Source: Flavobacterium sp. LC2016-13
GTDB lineage: Bacteria; Bacteroidota; Bacteroidia; Flavobacteriales; Flavobacteriaceae
DNA: 64,000 nt
Assembly: GCF_009707955.1 (NCBI RefSeq)
Contig: NZ_WMDQ01000014.1
Coordinates: 1-64,000 of the forward strand
Direction of reading: 5' to 3'
The position numbers and the translations under genes were made by a program. Each line of letters starts with the position of its first letter. The first letter of the stretch is position 1. Below are positions 45,504 through 54,832 of the stretch, in pieces. The notes beneath the pieces were generated by a model. The model was given only the letters and a program-made list of their open reading frames with translations, did no database searches and was not told where the DNA came from.

Positions 45504-46946
45504 ATGAAAAATTCTTATGCAAAAATGTATTGCATTCTGGCTACCACAACACTCTTTTTTTCTTGTTCGCAAAATGAACTAAGTGAAACTGACGCAAAAT
45601 CTCAAAGTCAGCAATTTAAAATTATCAATGTAACACATCATGACGGAAAACCTTTTAGTACCGGGGATGCAAAATCATCTCTTACCGGAAAATATGTAGA
45701 TAATCCCGGAGGCGGAGTTATGATGCAAGCATTTTATTGGGATGTTCCTGCCGGAGGAAATTGGTGGAATACTGTTACTACTAAATTAACAGACTGGTCG
45801 AATGCTGGAATTGGCTCTATATGGCTTCCTCCAGTTTCAAAAGCCCAAAATGGTGCCTTTTCGATGGGATATGATCCAACTGATTATTTTGATTTTGGAG
45901 ATTATAACCAAAACGGAACCGTAGAAACCAGATTTGGATCTAAAACTGAATTGGTAACCTTGATCACAAAAGCACATACTGAAAACATGAAGGTATATGC
46001 TGATATTGTAATTAATCACAATAGCGGAGGACAATCAGAAGCAAATCCGTTTACAGGAACTAATACGTGGACGAATTTTAATGGTGTTGCTTCGGGAAAA
46101 TTCAAACGCACTTATAACGATTTTTATAAAAACAGTTTTGGCAATAATGATGAAGGTTCGTTTGGAGGATTTCCAGATTTATGCCACGCAGCTCCCAACG
46201 TAAAAGATTGGCTATGGCTAAGAACTGATGGCGTTGGTAAATACTATAAAAACACAATGAAATTTGATGGATGGAGATTTGACTACGTAAAAGGTTTTGG
46301 TGCTTGGGTTGTAAATGCATGGAATGCTAATGTTGGTGGATTTTCTGTTGGAGAATTATGGGATTCGAATGTAAACGTATTAAATGACTGGGCAAACAAT
46401 GCGAATAGTTCTGTATTTGATTTTGCTTGTTACTATAAAATGAATGATGCTTTTGACGGAAACAATCTTGCATTATTAAATGATGACATGATGTGGAAAA
46501 GAAATCCGTATAAAGCCGTAACTTTTGTTACGAATCATGATACTGATGAAATTTCCAATAAACTATTGGCTTATTCTTATATTTTAACTCATGAAGGATA
46601 TCCAACAATTTTTTACAGAGATTACGAAGAATGGCTGGATAAAAATAAATTGAATAACCTTATCTGGATTCATAACAATAAAGCAACGGGTACAACTTCA
46701 ATTTTATATTCAGATAATGATGAATATGTGGCGAGAAGAAACGGTTATAACGGAAATCCGGGATTAGTTGTTTACATTAATAACTCAACAACCTGGCAAG
46801 AAAGATGGATTGAAACTAATTGGGCTAATACTCAAATTAAAGATTTTACAGGAAATTCTACTTGGTACCCAACAACTCAGGCAGATAAATGGGTAAAAAT
46901 TCAATGTCCGCCTAAAGGATATACGGTTTGGTCAATTAATCAATAA
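45504..46946 (+). CDS. lipoprotein alpha-amylase (GH13)
   Basis: A 480-residue glycoside hydrolase family 13 enzyme. The leader MKNSYAKMYCILATTTLFFSC has a lipobox, so the mature protein is a lipoprotein, likely on the cell surface or in the periplasm. The four GH13 regions are visible: DIVINHN near 172, GWRFDYVKGF with the nucleophile Asp near 259, GELWD with the acid/base Glu near 283, and FVTNHDTDEI near 346. It would hydrolyse alpha-1,4 glucans. It is not flanked by susC/susD genes and forms its own unit, with a terminator at 46966-46998. Confidence 0.93.
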   Translation: MKNSYAKMYCILATTTLFFSCSQNELSETDAKSQSQQFKIINVTHHDGKPFSTGDAKSSLTGKYVDNPGGGVMMQAFYWDVPAGGNWWNTVTTKLTDWSNAGIGSIWLPPVSKAQNGAFSMGYDPTDYFDFGDYNQNGTVETRFGSKTELVTLITKAHTENMKVYADIVINHNSGGQSEANPFTGTNTWTNFNGVASGKFKRTYNDFYKNSFGNNDEGSFGGFPDLCHAAPNVKDWLWLRTDGVGKYYKNTMKFDGWRFDYVKGFGAWVVNAWNANVGGFSVGELWDSNVNVLNDWANNANSSVFDFACYYKMNDAFDGNNLALLNDDMMWKRNPYKAVTFVTNHDTDEISNKLLAYSYILTHEGYPTIFYRDYEEWLDKNKLNNLIWIHNNKATGTTSILYSDNDEYVARRNGYNGNPGLVVYINNSTTWQERWIETNWANTQIKDFTGNSTWYPTTQADKWVKIQCPPKGYTVWSINQ

Positions 46947-46965
46947 TATACAAAAATGAAAATTT

Positions 46966-46998
46966 AAGGCTGTTCTAAAAAAGCAGCCTTATTTTTTT
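46966..46998 (+). terminator. intrinsic terminator of the amylase gene
   Basis: AAGGCTG pairs with CAGCCTT and is followed by a T-run. Confidence 0.88.
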
Positions 46999-47074
46999 GT
47001 TTAAAACTTCTCTTCTATAAAGTAAAGACTTCTAAATTAAGAAGTGAATATTTTTATTAAGCCGTAATTAATAG

Positions 47075-47082
47075 TACTTTTG
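47075..47082 (+). promoter_or_regulatory. -7 promoter element of prfC
   Basis: TACTTTTG fits TAnnTTTG, 20 bases before the start codon at 47102; no clear -33 TTG. Confidence 0.55.
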
Positions 47083-47101
47083 CAACCTATTTATACAAAA
47101 T

Positions 47102-48694
47102 ATGAGCTTTTTAAAAGAAATACAACGCAGAAGAACATTTGGAATTATATCGCATCCTGATGCTGGTAAAACGACTTTAACTGAAAAATTATTATTGTTT
47201 GGAGGGGCGATTCAGGAAGCTGGGGCTGTAAAAAACAACAAAATTAAAAAAGGAGCAACGAGTGATTTCATGGAAATCGAACGCCAAAGAGGTATTTCGG
47301 TTTCTACATCTGTACTTGCTTTTAATTATAAAGACAAAAAAATCAATATTCTTGATACGCCAGGTCACAAGGATTTTGCCGAAGATACTTTTAGAACTTT
47401 AACCGCTGTTGATAGTGTAATTGTTGTTATTGACGTTGCAAAAGGGGTTGAGGAACAAACAGAGAAATTAGTTGCTGTTTGTAGAATGCGTAACATTCCG
47501 ATGATTGTTTTCATCAATAAATTAGACCGTGAAGGAAAAGATGCCTTTGACTTAATGGATGAAGTGGAACAAAAACTTGGTTTGACAGTTACGCCTTTAA
47601 GTTTCCCTATTGGAATGGGTTATGATTTTCAGGGAATTTACAATCTTTGGGAACAAAACATCAATCTTTTTAGTGGAGATAGCCGTAAAAATATTGAGGA
47701 AACAATTGCTTTTTCTGATGTTCAGAACAATCCGGAATTAGATAAAATTGTTGGTCAAAAAGCAGCTGAAAAACTTCGTGAAGAATTAGAATTGATTGAT
47801 GAAGTTTATCCAAAATTTGAACGTCAGGATTATTTAGATGGAAAAATTCAGCCTGTGTTTTTTGGTTCTGCATTGAACAATTTTGGAGTTCGCGAATTGT
47901 TAGATTGTTTCGTTACGATCGCGCCATCGCCAAGACCAAAAGATTCTGAAACTCGTTTAGTTGATCCTGCTGAGGAAAAAATGAGCGGATTTGTATTTAA
48001 AATTCACGCTAATATGGATCCAAAACACCGTGATCGTTTAGCTTTTATCAAAATTGTTTCGGGAACTTTTGAAAGAAACAAACCTTACTATCACGTTCGT
48101 CAGAAGAAAAATTTAAAATTTTCAAGTCCGAATGCCTTTTTCGCTGAGAAAAAAGAAATTGTTGATATTTCTTATCCGGGAGATATTGTTGGTCTTCACG
48201 ATACAGGAAATTTTAAAATTGGAGATACTTTAACTGAAGGTGAAATAATGAGTTTCAAAGGGATTCCGAGTTTCTCTCCGGAACACTTTAGATATATCAA
48301 TAATGCTGATCCTATGAAGGCTAAACAGCTAGATAAAGGAATTGATCAGCTAATGGATGAAGGTGTTGCGCAGTTATTTACTTTAGAGATGAACAATCGT
48401 AAAATAATTGGAACTGTTGGAGCGCTACAATACGAAGTAATTCAATATCGTTTAGAGCACGAATATGGTGCTAAATGTACTTATGAGAATTTCCCGGTTC
48501 ATAAAGCTTGTTGGGTAAAACCTGACGACGCTAAAAATGATGAGTTTAAAGAATTTAAGCGTATCAAACAAAAATTCTTAGCTCATGATAAATACGGTCA
48601 ATTGGTATTTTTAGCTGATTCTGATTTTACAATTCAAATGACACAAAATAAATATCCGAGTGTGAAATTATTCTTCACTTCAGAATTTGATTAA
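47102..48694 (+). CDS. prfC: peptide chain release factor 3
   Basis: A 530-residue translational GTPase that removes RF1/RF2 from the ribosome after peptide release. The G domain has GIISHPDAGKTTLTEKLL (G1), RQRGISVSTS (G2), DTPGHKDFAED (G3) and NKLDREGKD (G4), followed by the RF3-specific C-terminal domain. The length equals E. coli RF3. Single-gene unit with its own promoter element and terminator (48724-48761). No anomalies. Confidence 0.97.
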   Translation: MSFLKEIQRRRTFGIISHPDAGKTTLTEKLLLFGGAIQEAGAVKNNKIKKGATSDFMEIERQRGISVSTSVLAFNYKDKKINILDTPGHKDFAEDTFRTLTAVDSVIVVIDVAKGVEEQTEKLVAVCRMRNIPMIVFINKLDREGKDAFDLMDEVEQKLGLTVTPLSFPIGMGYDFQGIYNLWEQNINLFSGDSRKNIEETIAFSDVQNNPELDKIVGQKAAEKLREELELIDEVYPKFERQDYLDGKIQPVFFGSALNNFGVRELLDCFVTIAPSPRPKDSETRLVDPAEEKMSGFVFKIHANMDPKHRDRLAFIKIVSGTFERNKPYYHVRQKKNLKFSSPNAFFAEKKEIVDISYPGDIVGLHDTGNFKIGDTLTEGEIMSFKGIPSFSPEHFRYINNADPMKAKQLDKGIDQLMDEGVAQLFTLEMNNRKIIGTVGALQYEVIQYRLEHEYGAKCTYENFPVHKACWVKPDDAKNDEFKEFKRIKQKFLAHDKYGQLVFLADSDFTIQMTQNKYPSVKLFFTSEFD

Positions 48695-48723
48695 TTACTT
48701 TCTTTAAAAAAAAAGAAAACATT

Positions 48724-48761
48724 AAAGCCTTTTAAAAAATAATTTTTAGAAGGCTTTTTTT
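48724..48761 (+). terminator. intrinsic terminator of prfC
   Basis: AAAGCCTT pairs with AAGGCTTT across an A/T-rich loop and is followed by T. Confidence 0.85.
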
Positions 48762-48789
48762 ATCTTCATAAAACCCCAAAATGTTTATT

Positions 48790-49551
48790 TCAAATTTGTT
48801 TAATATCTTTTCCACGAGAATAATTAATCCCCAATCCTCCCATGATCATCACATTAACTTTAGAAAGTTCTTCTTCGTTCATAAATATATTTTGCCACAA
48901 TACATTATTCTTAATCGCTTCTACAGTAAAGGGTATTGTTTTTGAAAAATAATAATCATCTGCAGTAACTGTAACAACAAGGGTTTTGCTATTTTTTAAA
49001 ACTTGCACAGGAATAGAAAACGCTCCTGTTTCAGGATTTACTTTTAGTGTGCTTTCCGAACCATTAATCGTAAGTACTAGATTTCGGTACGTTTTCTTAT
49101 TAAGCGGTTTATTTGTTTTCGTTTCTAATAATTTACCTTTTACTAGTATCGAAACTTCCTCATTATCATTCTGGTTATAAGCAACTTTACCAACAATATA
49201 ATTGTTAGGTTTGATGGTATTTATTTCAGTTTCAACTGGTGTTTTTTCTTGAGCTGTAATATTCGATGCTATTAAAATGGATGCTGCTACTGCGGCATAC
49301 TTCAAATTATTGATTTTAGAAAATTCATTATATTCAAATTCTCCTTCTAATTGTGTTGTTTTAAGTCTCGCACAAATAGTTGCATCTTTGTTTTCTGCAA
49401 TAAACTTAGCAACCTCAGAATTTGTCTTTCTGCTCAAATCGATTACGTTTTTCGCACAGGAACCACAAAATGATCCACTTGCATTAGGAATCATTTTATC
49501 AAAATTTTCAGAACAAGGACTTGCTATTTCTAGGGTGAATTTCTTTTTCAT
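48790..49551 (-). CDS. Bacteroidota membrane protein of unknown function with a Cys-rich head
   Basis: A 253-residue protein. The head has a pattern I recognise from Bacteroidota proteins of unknown role: SPCSENFDKMIPNASGSFC, then GSCAKNVIDLSRKTNSEVAKFI, then ICARLK; the four Cys may bind a metal. One hydrophobic span follows (about 83-97, AAVAASILIASNITAQ), so the head is cytoplasmic and the rest exported. The exported part has a carboxypeptidase-regulatory-like beta domain (VGKVAYNQNDNEEVSILVKG). It may be an envelope-anchored regulator. It has its own terminator region and no operon partners. Confidence 0.62.
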   Translation of the reverse strand: MKKKFTLEIASPCSENFDKMIPNASGSFCGSCAKNVIDLSRKTNSEVAKFIAENKDATICARLKTTQLEGEFEYNEFSKINNLKYAAVAASILIASNITAQEKTPVETEINTIKPNNYIVGKVAYNQNDNEEVSILVKGKLLETKTNKPLNKKTYRNLVLTINGSESTLKVNPETGAFSIPVQVLKNSKTLVVTVTADDYYFSKTIPFTVEAIKNNVLWQNIFMNEEELSKVNVMIMGGLGINYSRGKDIKQI

Positions 49552-49697
49552 ACTATACTTTTTTTTAAGTTAAAATCCGTCACAGATACTTATACTTATA
49601 TAGAGTATATTTTTCACAAAAAGGTTGGGAAGAAAATAAAATTATTTTTTTTACAGAACAATTTGATTACACTTTTAAGCTCGAAAAATCTTTAAAT

Positions 49698-49730
49698 AAA
49701 AAAAGCGCTAATTGTTACTAGCGCTTTTTT
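49698..49730. terminator. hairpin terminator, bidirectional form
   Basis: AAAAAAGCGCTA pairs perfectly with TAGCGCTTTTTT. It lies in the gap between a minus-strand gene starting at 49551 and the rpo operon end. Confidence 0.85.
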
Positions 49731-49892
49731 AATTAATTTGAATTAATCAACCTTATACTAAGTCATTATATTCTAAAAATTAATCTTTTATTAGGAATCT
49801 TAAAATTAAGACAATAAGACTTACAAAAGAAATATAGTCGATGAAAGTGAATTAAATCGGGTAAACTGCATTTTAATCTAAATCTTAAAAAT

Positions 49893-49919
49893 AAAAAAGC
49901 CCCATTACTGGGGCTCTTT
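49893..49919 (-). terminator. terminator at the end of the rpoBC/DUF3467 operon
   Basis: AGCCCC pairs with GGGGCT; read on the minus strand the stem is followed by a T-run. It is only five bases past the DUF3467 stop codon, so it closes the operon. Confidence 0.9.
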
Positions 49920-49923
49920 AGTT

Positions 49924-50235
49924 TTATGCTTGTCCTGCCGGACCAAAATTAAGCGGTATTGGCGCTTGTTCAGTGTCTTTGATTTCGCCATGAGCGGCTT
50001 CAAAACGATGAATGTTTTCACCAATTGCTTTCAATAATCTTTTAGCATGTTGTGGTGTCAGGACAATTCTTGACTTTACCTTGGCTTTAGGAATACCTGG
50101 CATAATGCTCACAAAATCTAAAACAAACTCTGATGATGAGTGATTGATAATCGCAAGATTAGAATAAATTCCTTCTGCGACTGTTTCGTCTAACTCAATA
50201 TTAATTTGCTCTTGTTGTTGTTTCGGATTACTCAT
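49924..50235 (-). CDS. DUF3467 family protein downstream of rpoC
   Basis: A 103-residue protein. DUF3467 features are IELDETVAEGIYSNLAIINHS, EFVLDFVSIMPGIPKAKVKSRIVLTP (split here as EFVLDFVSIMPG and KVKSRIVLTP) and HAKRLLKAIGENI. The gene begins only 10 bases after rpoC, so it is in the rpo operon, a linkage I know from other Bacteroidota. The function is unknown; the context suggests a role linked to transcription or a convenient high-expression position. Confidence 0.88.
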   Translation of the reverse strand: MSNPKQQQEQINIELDETVAEGIYSNLAIINHSSSEFVLDFVSIMPGIPKAKVKSRIVLTPQHAKRLLKAIGENIHRFEAAHGEIKDTEQAPIPLNFGPAGQA

Positions 50236-50245
50236 AGTTTCCTAA

Positions 50246-53200
50246 TTAATAAATATATTCTTCTTTATTCGCCATCATTTCATTGTAATCGTCTTTAGAT
50301 CCTACGATAGTGTTATCGTATTCTCTCATACCAGTTCCCGCAGGAATTCTGTGTCCAACAATTACATTTTCTTTTAATCCTTCTAAATCATCTACTTTAC
50401 CAGCTACAGCAGCTTCGTTAAGTACTTTTGTTGTTTCTTGGAAAGAAGCAGCAGAGATGAATGATTTAGTCTGTAGCGAAGCTCTTGTAATACCTTGTAA
50501 AACTGGCGTTGCAGTTGCAGTAATTACATCTCTAGCTACAACTAGATTTTTATCAGTTCGTTTAAGCAATGAGTTTTCATCACGTAAATCACGAGGAGAA
50601 ATAATCTGACCTGGTTTCAATACAGCAGAATCTCCAGCATCTTCAACTACTTTCATACCGTATAATTTATCATTTTGAACGATAAAATCTTTAGTGTGAA
50701 TTAATTGATCTTCTAGGAATAATGTATCTCCTGGATCTTGAACTCTTACTTTACGCATCATTTGACGAATAACTACCTCAAAGTGCTTGTCATTAATTTT
50801 TACCCCTTGTAAACGGTATACCTCTTGAATTTCATTTACCAAGTACTGTTGAACAGCAGCCGGTCCTTGAATTCTTAAAATATCATCTGGTGTAATTGCA
50901 CCGTCAGACAATGGTACTCCTGCTCTTACGAAGTCATTTTCTTGTACTAAGATTTGGCTAGAAAGTTTAACTAAATACTTTTTAATTTCACCAAATTTAG
51001 ATTCGATAACGATCTCACGGTTACCTCTTTTGATTTTTCCAAAAGATACAACACCGTCAATTTCAGATACAACTGCTGGGTTTGAAGGATTACGAGCCTC
51101 AAGCAACTCGGTAATTCTTGGTAAACCTCCCGTGATATCGCCTGCTTTAGAAGAACGACGTGGAATTTTTACTAATACTTTACCTGCTTTAATTTTCTCA
51201 CCGTTCTCAACCATAAGGTGTGCTCCTACTGGTAAGTTATACGAACGAATCAATTCACCTTCTTTACCGTAAACCAATAAAGTTGGAATTAATTTTTTAT
51301 TTCTAGCTTCAGAAATTACTTTTTCCTGGAAACCTGTTTGCTCATCGATTTCAACCATGAACGATTGTCCTTGCTCTAAATCTTCGTAAGCAATCTTACC
51401 AGTAAATTCAGAAACAATTACACCATTATATGGATCCCACTTACAGATTACAGATCCTTTAGTAACAGTTTCACCATCTTTAACAAAGATACTAGAACCG
51501 TAAGGAATGTTATGTGTATTTAAGACGATTCCAGTTTTCTCATCAACTAATTTTAATTCAGTTGAACGTGATACTACGATATCAACCGCATTACCTTCAC
51601 TGTCTTCACCTTTAACAGTTTTTAAATCTTCAATTTCAAGTCTACCGTTAAATCTTGTAACAATACTAGATTCTTCAGAAATACCTCCGGCAACCCCTCC
51701 AACGTGGAACGTACGAAGTGTTAACTGTGTACCTGGCTCTCCAATAGATTGAGCTGCAATAACTCCGACAGCTTCACCTCTTTGTGTCATTTTACCAGTA
51801 GCTAAGTTTCTACCGTAACATTTAGCACAAATACCTTTTAAAGCTTCACAAGTTAATGGAGATCTAACCTCTACTTTTTCAATTGGAGAAGCTTCGATAG
51901 TTCTCATAATTGCTTCAGTAATTTGTTGACCTGATTGAACCATTACTTCATTAGTAAGTGGATTTATTACATCTTGCAATGCAACACGTCCTAAAATTCT
52001 TTCTCCTAATGATTCAACGATTTCCTCATTTTTCTTCAAAGCAGAAACTTCAACACCTCTCAATGTTCCACAATCTTCGATGTTAACAATAACATCTTGA
52101 GAAACGTCATGAAGCCTTCTTGTTAAGTATCCGGCATCGGCAGTTTTAAGAGCCGTATCCGCAAGTCCTTTACGAGCACCGTGAGTAGAAATGAAATACT
52201 CAAGGATCGAAAGACCTTCCTTAAAGTTAGAAAGAATCGGGTTTTCAATAATCTCACCACCACCAGCAGTAGATTTTTTAGGTTTAGCCATCAAACCACG
52301 CATACCAGTTAACTGACGAATCTGTTCCTTAGAACCCCTCGCTCCAGAGTCAAGCATCATATATACAGAGTTGAAACCTTGTTGGTCTTCTCTAATATTT
52401 TTCATTGCTAATTCTGTTAACTGAGCATTTGCTGAAGTCCATACGTCAATAACTTGGTTGTAACGCTCGTTATTAGTAATAAGACCCATGTTATAATTCA
52501 CAGAAATACCTTCAACTTGCTCTCTGGCATCTGCAATTAATTTTGTTTTTTGTTCTGGAATTCTAATATCACCTAAAGAGAATGATAAACCTCCTCTAAA
52601 TGCAAATTTATACCCCATATCTTTCATGTTGTCCAAGAAAGCTGCAGTAGTAGGTACATCAGTCACACTTAAAATGTGTCCGATAATATCTCTAAGGTTT
52701 TTCTTAGTCAATACATCATTGATATATCCAGCTGCTTCAGGTACTACTTCATTAAATAATACACGTCCTGCAGTTGTTTGAATAATTTTAAACACTAATT
52801 CTCCAGCGTCATTAAAATCTTTTGCTCTAATTTTCACACGAGCGTTCAATTCTAATCTTCCTTCGTTTAATGCAATGTTTACTTCTTCAGCAGAATAGAA
52901 AGTTAAGTCTTGACCTAAAATTATGTGTTCTGGTGTAGAGATACGTTCTTTGGTCATATAATATAGACCCAAGACCATATCCTGAGAAGGTACAGTAATT
53001 GGTGCTCCATTTGCAGGGTTAAGAATATTGTGAGAAGCCAACATTAATAATTGTGCCTCTAAAATAGCCTCTGGTCCTAATGGCAAGTGAACTGCCATCT
53101 GATCCCCATCAAAATCGGCGTTGAAAGCCGTACATACTAATGGGTGCAATTGGATCGCTTTTCCTTCAATTAATTTTGGTTGGAAAGCTTGAATACCAAG

Positions 53201-54556
53201 TCTGTGCAACGTAGGAGCACGGTTAAGTAATACTGGGTGACCTTTAATTACATTTTCAAGGATATCCCAAACTACAGGCTCTTTTTTGTCTATGATTTTC
53301 TTAGCAGATTTTACTGTTTTAACAATACCTCTTTCTATCAATTTACGGATAACGAAAGGTTTGTATAACTCAGATGCCATATCTTTTGGCAATCCGCATT
53401 CGAATAATTTTAATTCAGGACCAACAACAATTACCGAACGAGCAGAATAATCCACACGTTTTCCAAGTAAGTTTTGACGGAAACGTCCTTGCTTACCTTT
53501 TAATGAATCTGATAATGATTTTAATGGTCTGTTAGATTCTGTTTTAACAGCAGAAGCTTTACGAGTGTTATCAAATAATGAATCTACAGATTCCTGTAAC
53601 ATACGTTTTTCGTTTCTTAAGATAACTTCTGGAGCTTTAATCTCCATTAATCTTTTTAAACGGTTGTTACGGATGATTACACGACGGTATAAGTCATTTA
53701 AATCTGAAGTTGCAAAACGACCTCCATCAAGTGGCACAAGTGGACGTAATTCTGGTGGGATAACCGGAACTACTTTCATGATCATCCACTCAGGACGATT
53801 TTCGCGGTTTAAGTTTGACTCACGGAAAGACTCAACAACTTGTAATCTTTTTAAAGCTTCAGTTTTACGTTGTTTAGATGTCTCATTGTTAGCGCTGTGT
53901 CTTAATTCATAAGATAAAGCATCTAAATCAATACGAGCTAATAAATCCATAATACATTCTGCTCCCATTTTGGCAACAAATTTATTAGGATCTAAATCAT
54001 CTAAATATTGATTTTCTTGCGGAAGAGTATCTAAAATATTTAAATATTCTTCTTCAGTTAAGAAATCTAATCTTTGTAATGATTCTCCGTCTACATTTTT
54101 AGCAATACCAGCTTGAATTACAACGTATCTTTCGTAATAAATGATCATATCTAATTTCTTAGATGGAAGACCAAGGATATAACCAATTTTGTTTGGAAGA
54201 GAACGGAAGTACCAGATATGAGCAATAGGCACAACAAGGTTGATGTGTCCTACTCTGTCACGACGTACTTTTTTCTCAGTAACTTCAACACCACAACGGT
54301 CACAGATGATACCTTTGTAACGAATTCTTTTATATTTACCACAAGCACATTCAAAATCCTTAACAGGTCCGAAGATTCTTTCACAGAAAAGTCCGTCACG
54401 TTCTGGTTTGTGAGTTCTGTAGTTAATTGTTTCTGGTTTCAACACCTCTCCTCTTGATTCTTTCAAGATAGATTCTGGTGAAGCTAATCCAATTGAGATT
54501 TTATTAAATCTTTTAACCGGATTTTTATCTTTATTATTATTTCTATTATTCATCAT
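50246..54556 (-). CDS. rpoC: RNA polymerase subunit beta'
   Basis: A 1436-residue subunit. The catalytic Mg motif NADFDGDQM is near residue 475, the N-terminal zinc finger is CACGKYKRIRYKGIICDRCG (Cys ligands near 70-88), and the second zinc site is CEALKGICAKCYG near 890. The segment RTFHVGGVAGG is typical of beta'. Length and domain order are usual for Bacteroidota. A second Met directly follows the first. The gap to rpoB is 276 bases, longer than usual, and contains a strong hairpin (54778-54816). Confidence 0.98.
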   Translation of the reverse strand: MMNNRNNNKDKNPVKRFNKISIGLASPESILKESRGEVLKPETINYRTHKPERDGLFCERIFGPVKDFECACGKYKRIRYKGIICDRCGVEVTEKKVRRDRVGHINLVVPIAHIWYFRSLPNKIGYILGLPSKKLDMIIYYERYVVIQAGIAKNVDGESLQRLDFLTEEEYLNILDTLPQENQYLDDLDPNKFVAKMGAECIMDLLARIDLDALSYELRHSANNETSKQRKTEALKRLQVVESFRESNLNRENRPEWMIMKVVPVIPPELRPLVPLDGGRFATSDLNDLYRRVIIRNNRLKRLMEIKAPEVILRNEKRMLQESVDSLFDNTRKASAVKTESNRPLKSLSDSLKGKQGRFRQNLLGKRVDYSARSVIVVGPELKLFECGLPKDMASELYKPFVIRKLIERGIVKTVKSAKKIIDKKEPVVWDILENVIKGHPVLLNRAPTLHRLGIQAFQPKLIEGKAIQLHPLVCTAFNADFDGDQMAVHLPLGPEAILEAQLLMLASHNILNPANGAPITVPSQDMVLGLYYMTKERISTPEHIILGQDLTFYSAEEVNIALNEGRLELNARVKIRAKDFNDAGELVFKIIQTTAGRVLFNEVVPEAAGYINDVLTKKNLRDIIGHILSVTDVPTTAAFLDNMKDMGYKFAFRGGLSFSLGDIRIPEQKTKLIADAREQVEGISVNYNMGLITNNERYNQVIDVWTSANAQLTELAMKNIREDQQGFNSVYMMLDSGARGSKEQIRQLTGMRGLMAKPKKSTAGGGEIIENPILSNFKEGLSILEYFISTHGARKGLADTALKTADAGYLTRRLHDVSQDVIVNIEDCGTLRGVEVSALKKNEEIVESLGERILGRVALQDVINPLTNEVMVQSGQQITEAIMRTIEASPIEKVEVRSPLTCEALKGICAKCYGRNLATGKMTQRGEAVGVIAAQSIGEPGTQLTLRTFHVGGVAGGISEESSIVTRFNGRLEIEDLKTVKGEDSEGNAVDIVVSRSTELKLVDEKTGIVLNTHNIPYGSSIFVKDGETVTKGSVICKWDPYNGVIVSEFTGKIAYEDLEQGQSFMVEIDEQTGFQEKVISEARNKKLIPTLLVYGKEGELIRSYNLPVGAHLMVENGEKIKAGKVLVKIPRRSSKAGDITGGLPRITELLEARNPSNPAVVSEIDGVVSFGKIKRGNREIVIESKFGEIKKYLVKLSSQILVQENDFVRAGVPLSDGAITPDDILRIQGPAAVQQYLVNEIQEVYRLQGVKINDKHFEVVIRQMMRKVRVQDPGDTLFLEDQLIHTKDFIVQNDKLYGMKVVEDAGDSAVLKPGQIISPRDLRDENSLLKRTDKNLVVARDVITATATPVLQGITRASLQTKSFISAASFQETTKVLNEAAVAGKVDDLEGLKENVIVGHRIPAGTGMREYDNTIVGSKDDYNEMMANKEEYIY

Positions 54557-54777
54557 AGTTTTTACTATTGATTTATCTGCAATTAAAAAATTGATTTTAA
54601 CTTATAACCTTCTCTTTAAAAAAGAGTAAAACCATCAAGTCACTACCACGGATTACTTCTCTAAACTTCAAACGTCAATTTTTGAAGTGCTAATTACAAA
54701 ACCTTAAGGTTTATAAGTAAAAAATCGGAACGGTTTACGGGTATAAATCCTAAAAACTTTATTTTAATAAACAGCTT

Positions 54778-54816
54778 CAGTCTCAGCTTTCAGTGTTGAA
54801 CTGAATACTGAGACTG
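54778..54816. promoter_or_regulatory. hairpin between rpoB and rpoC
   Basis: The outer stem CAGTCTCAG (54778-54786) pairs with CTGAGACTG (54808-54816) and the inner stem TTCAGT (54789-54794) pairs with ACTGAA (54800-54805). No T-run follows on the minus strand, so it is more likely an RNA-processing or stability structure, or a CAGTCTCAG-type repeat, than a terminator. Confidence 0.65.
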
Positions 54817-54832
54817 TAACTGAAAACTTTAT

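Larger units (their letters stand above)
49552..49923. other. intergenic region with two terminators
   Basis: 372 bases between two minus-strand genes; apart from the hairpins at 49698-49730 and 49893-49919 I see no gene. Confidence 0.5.
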
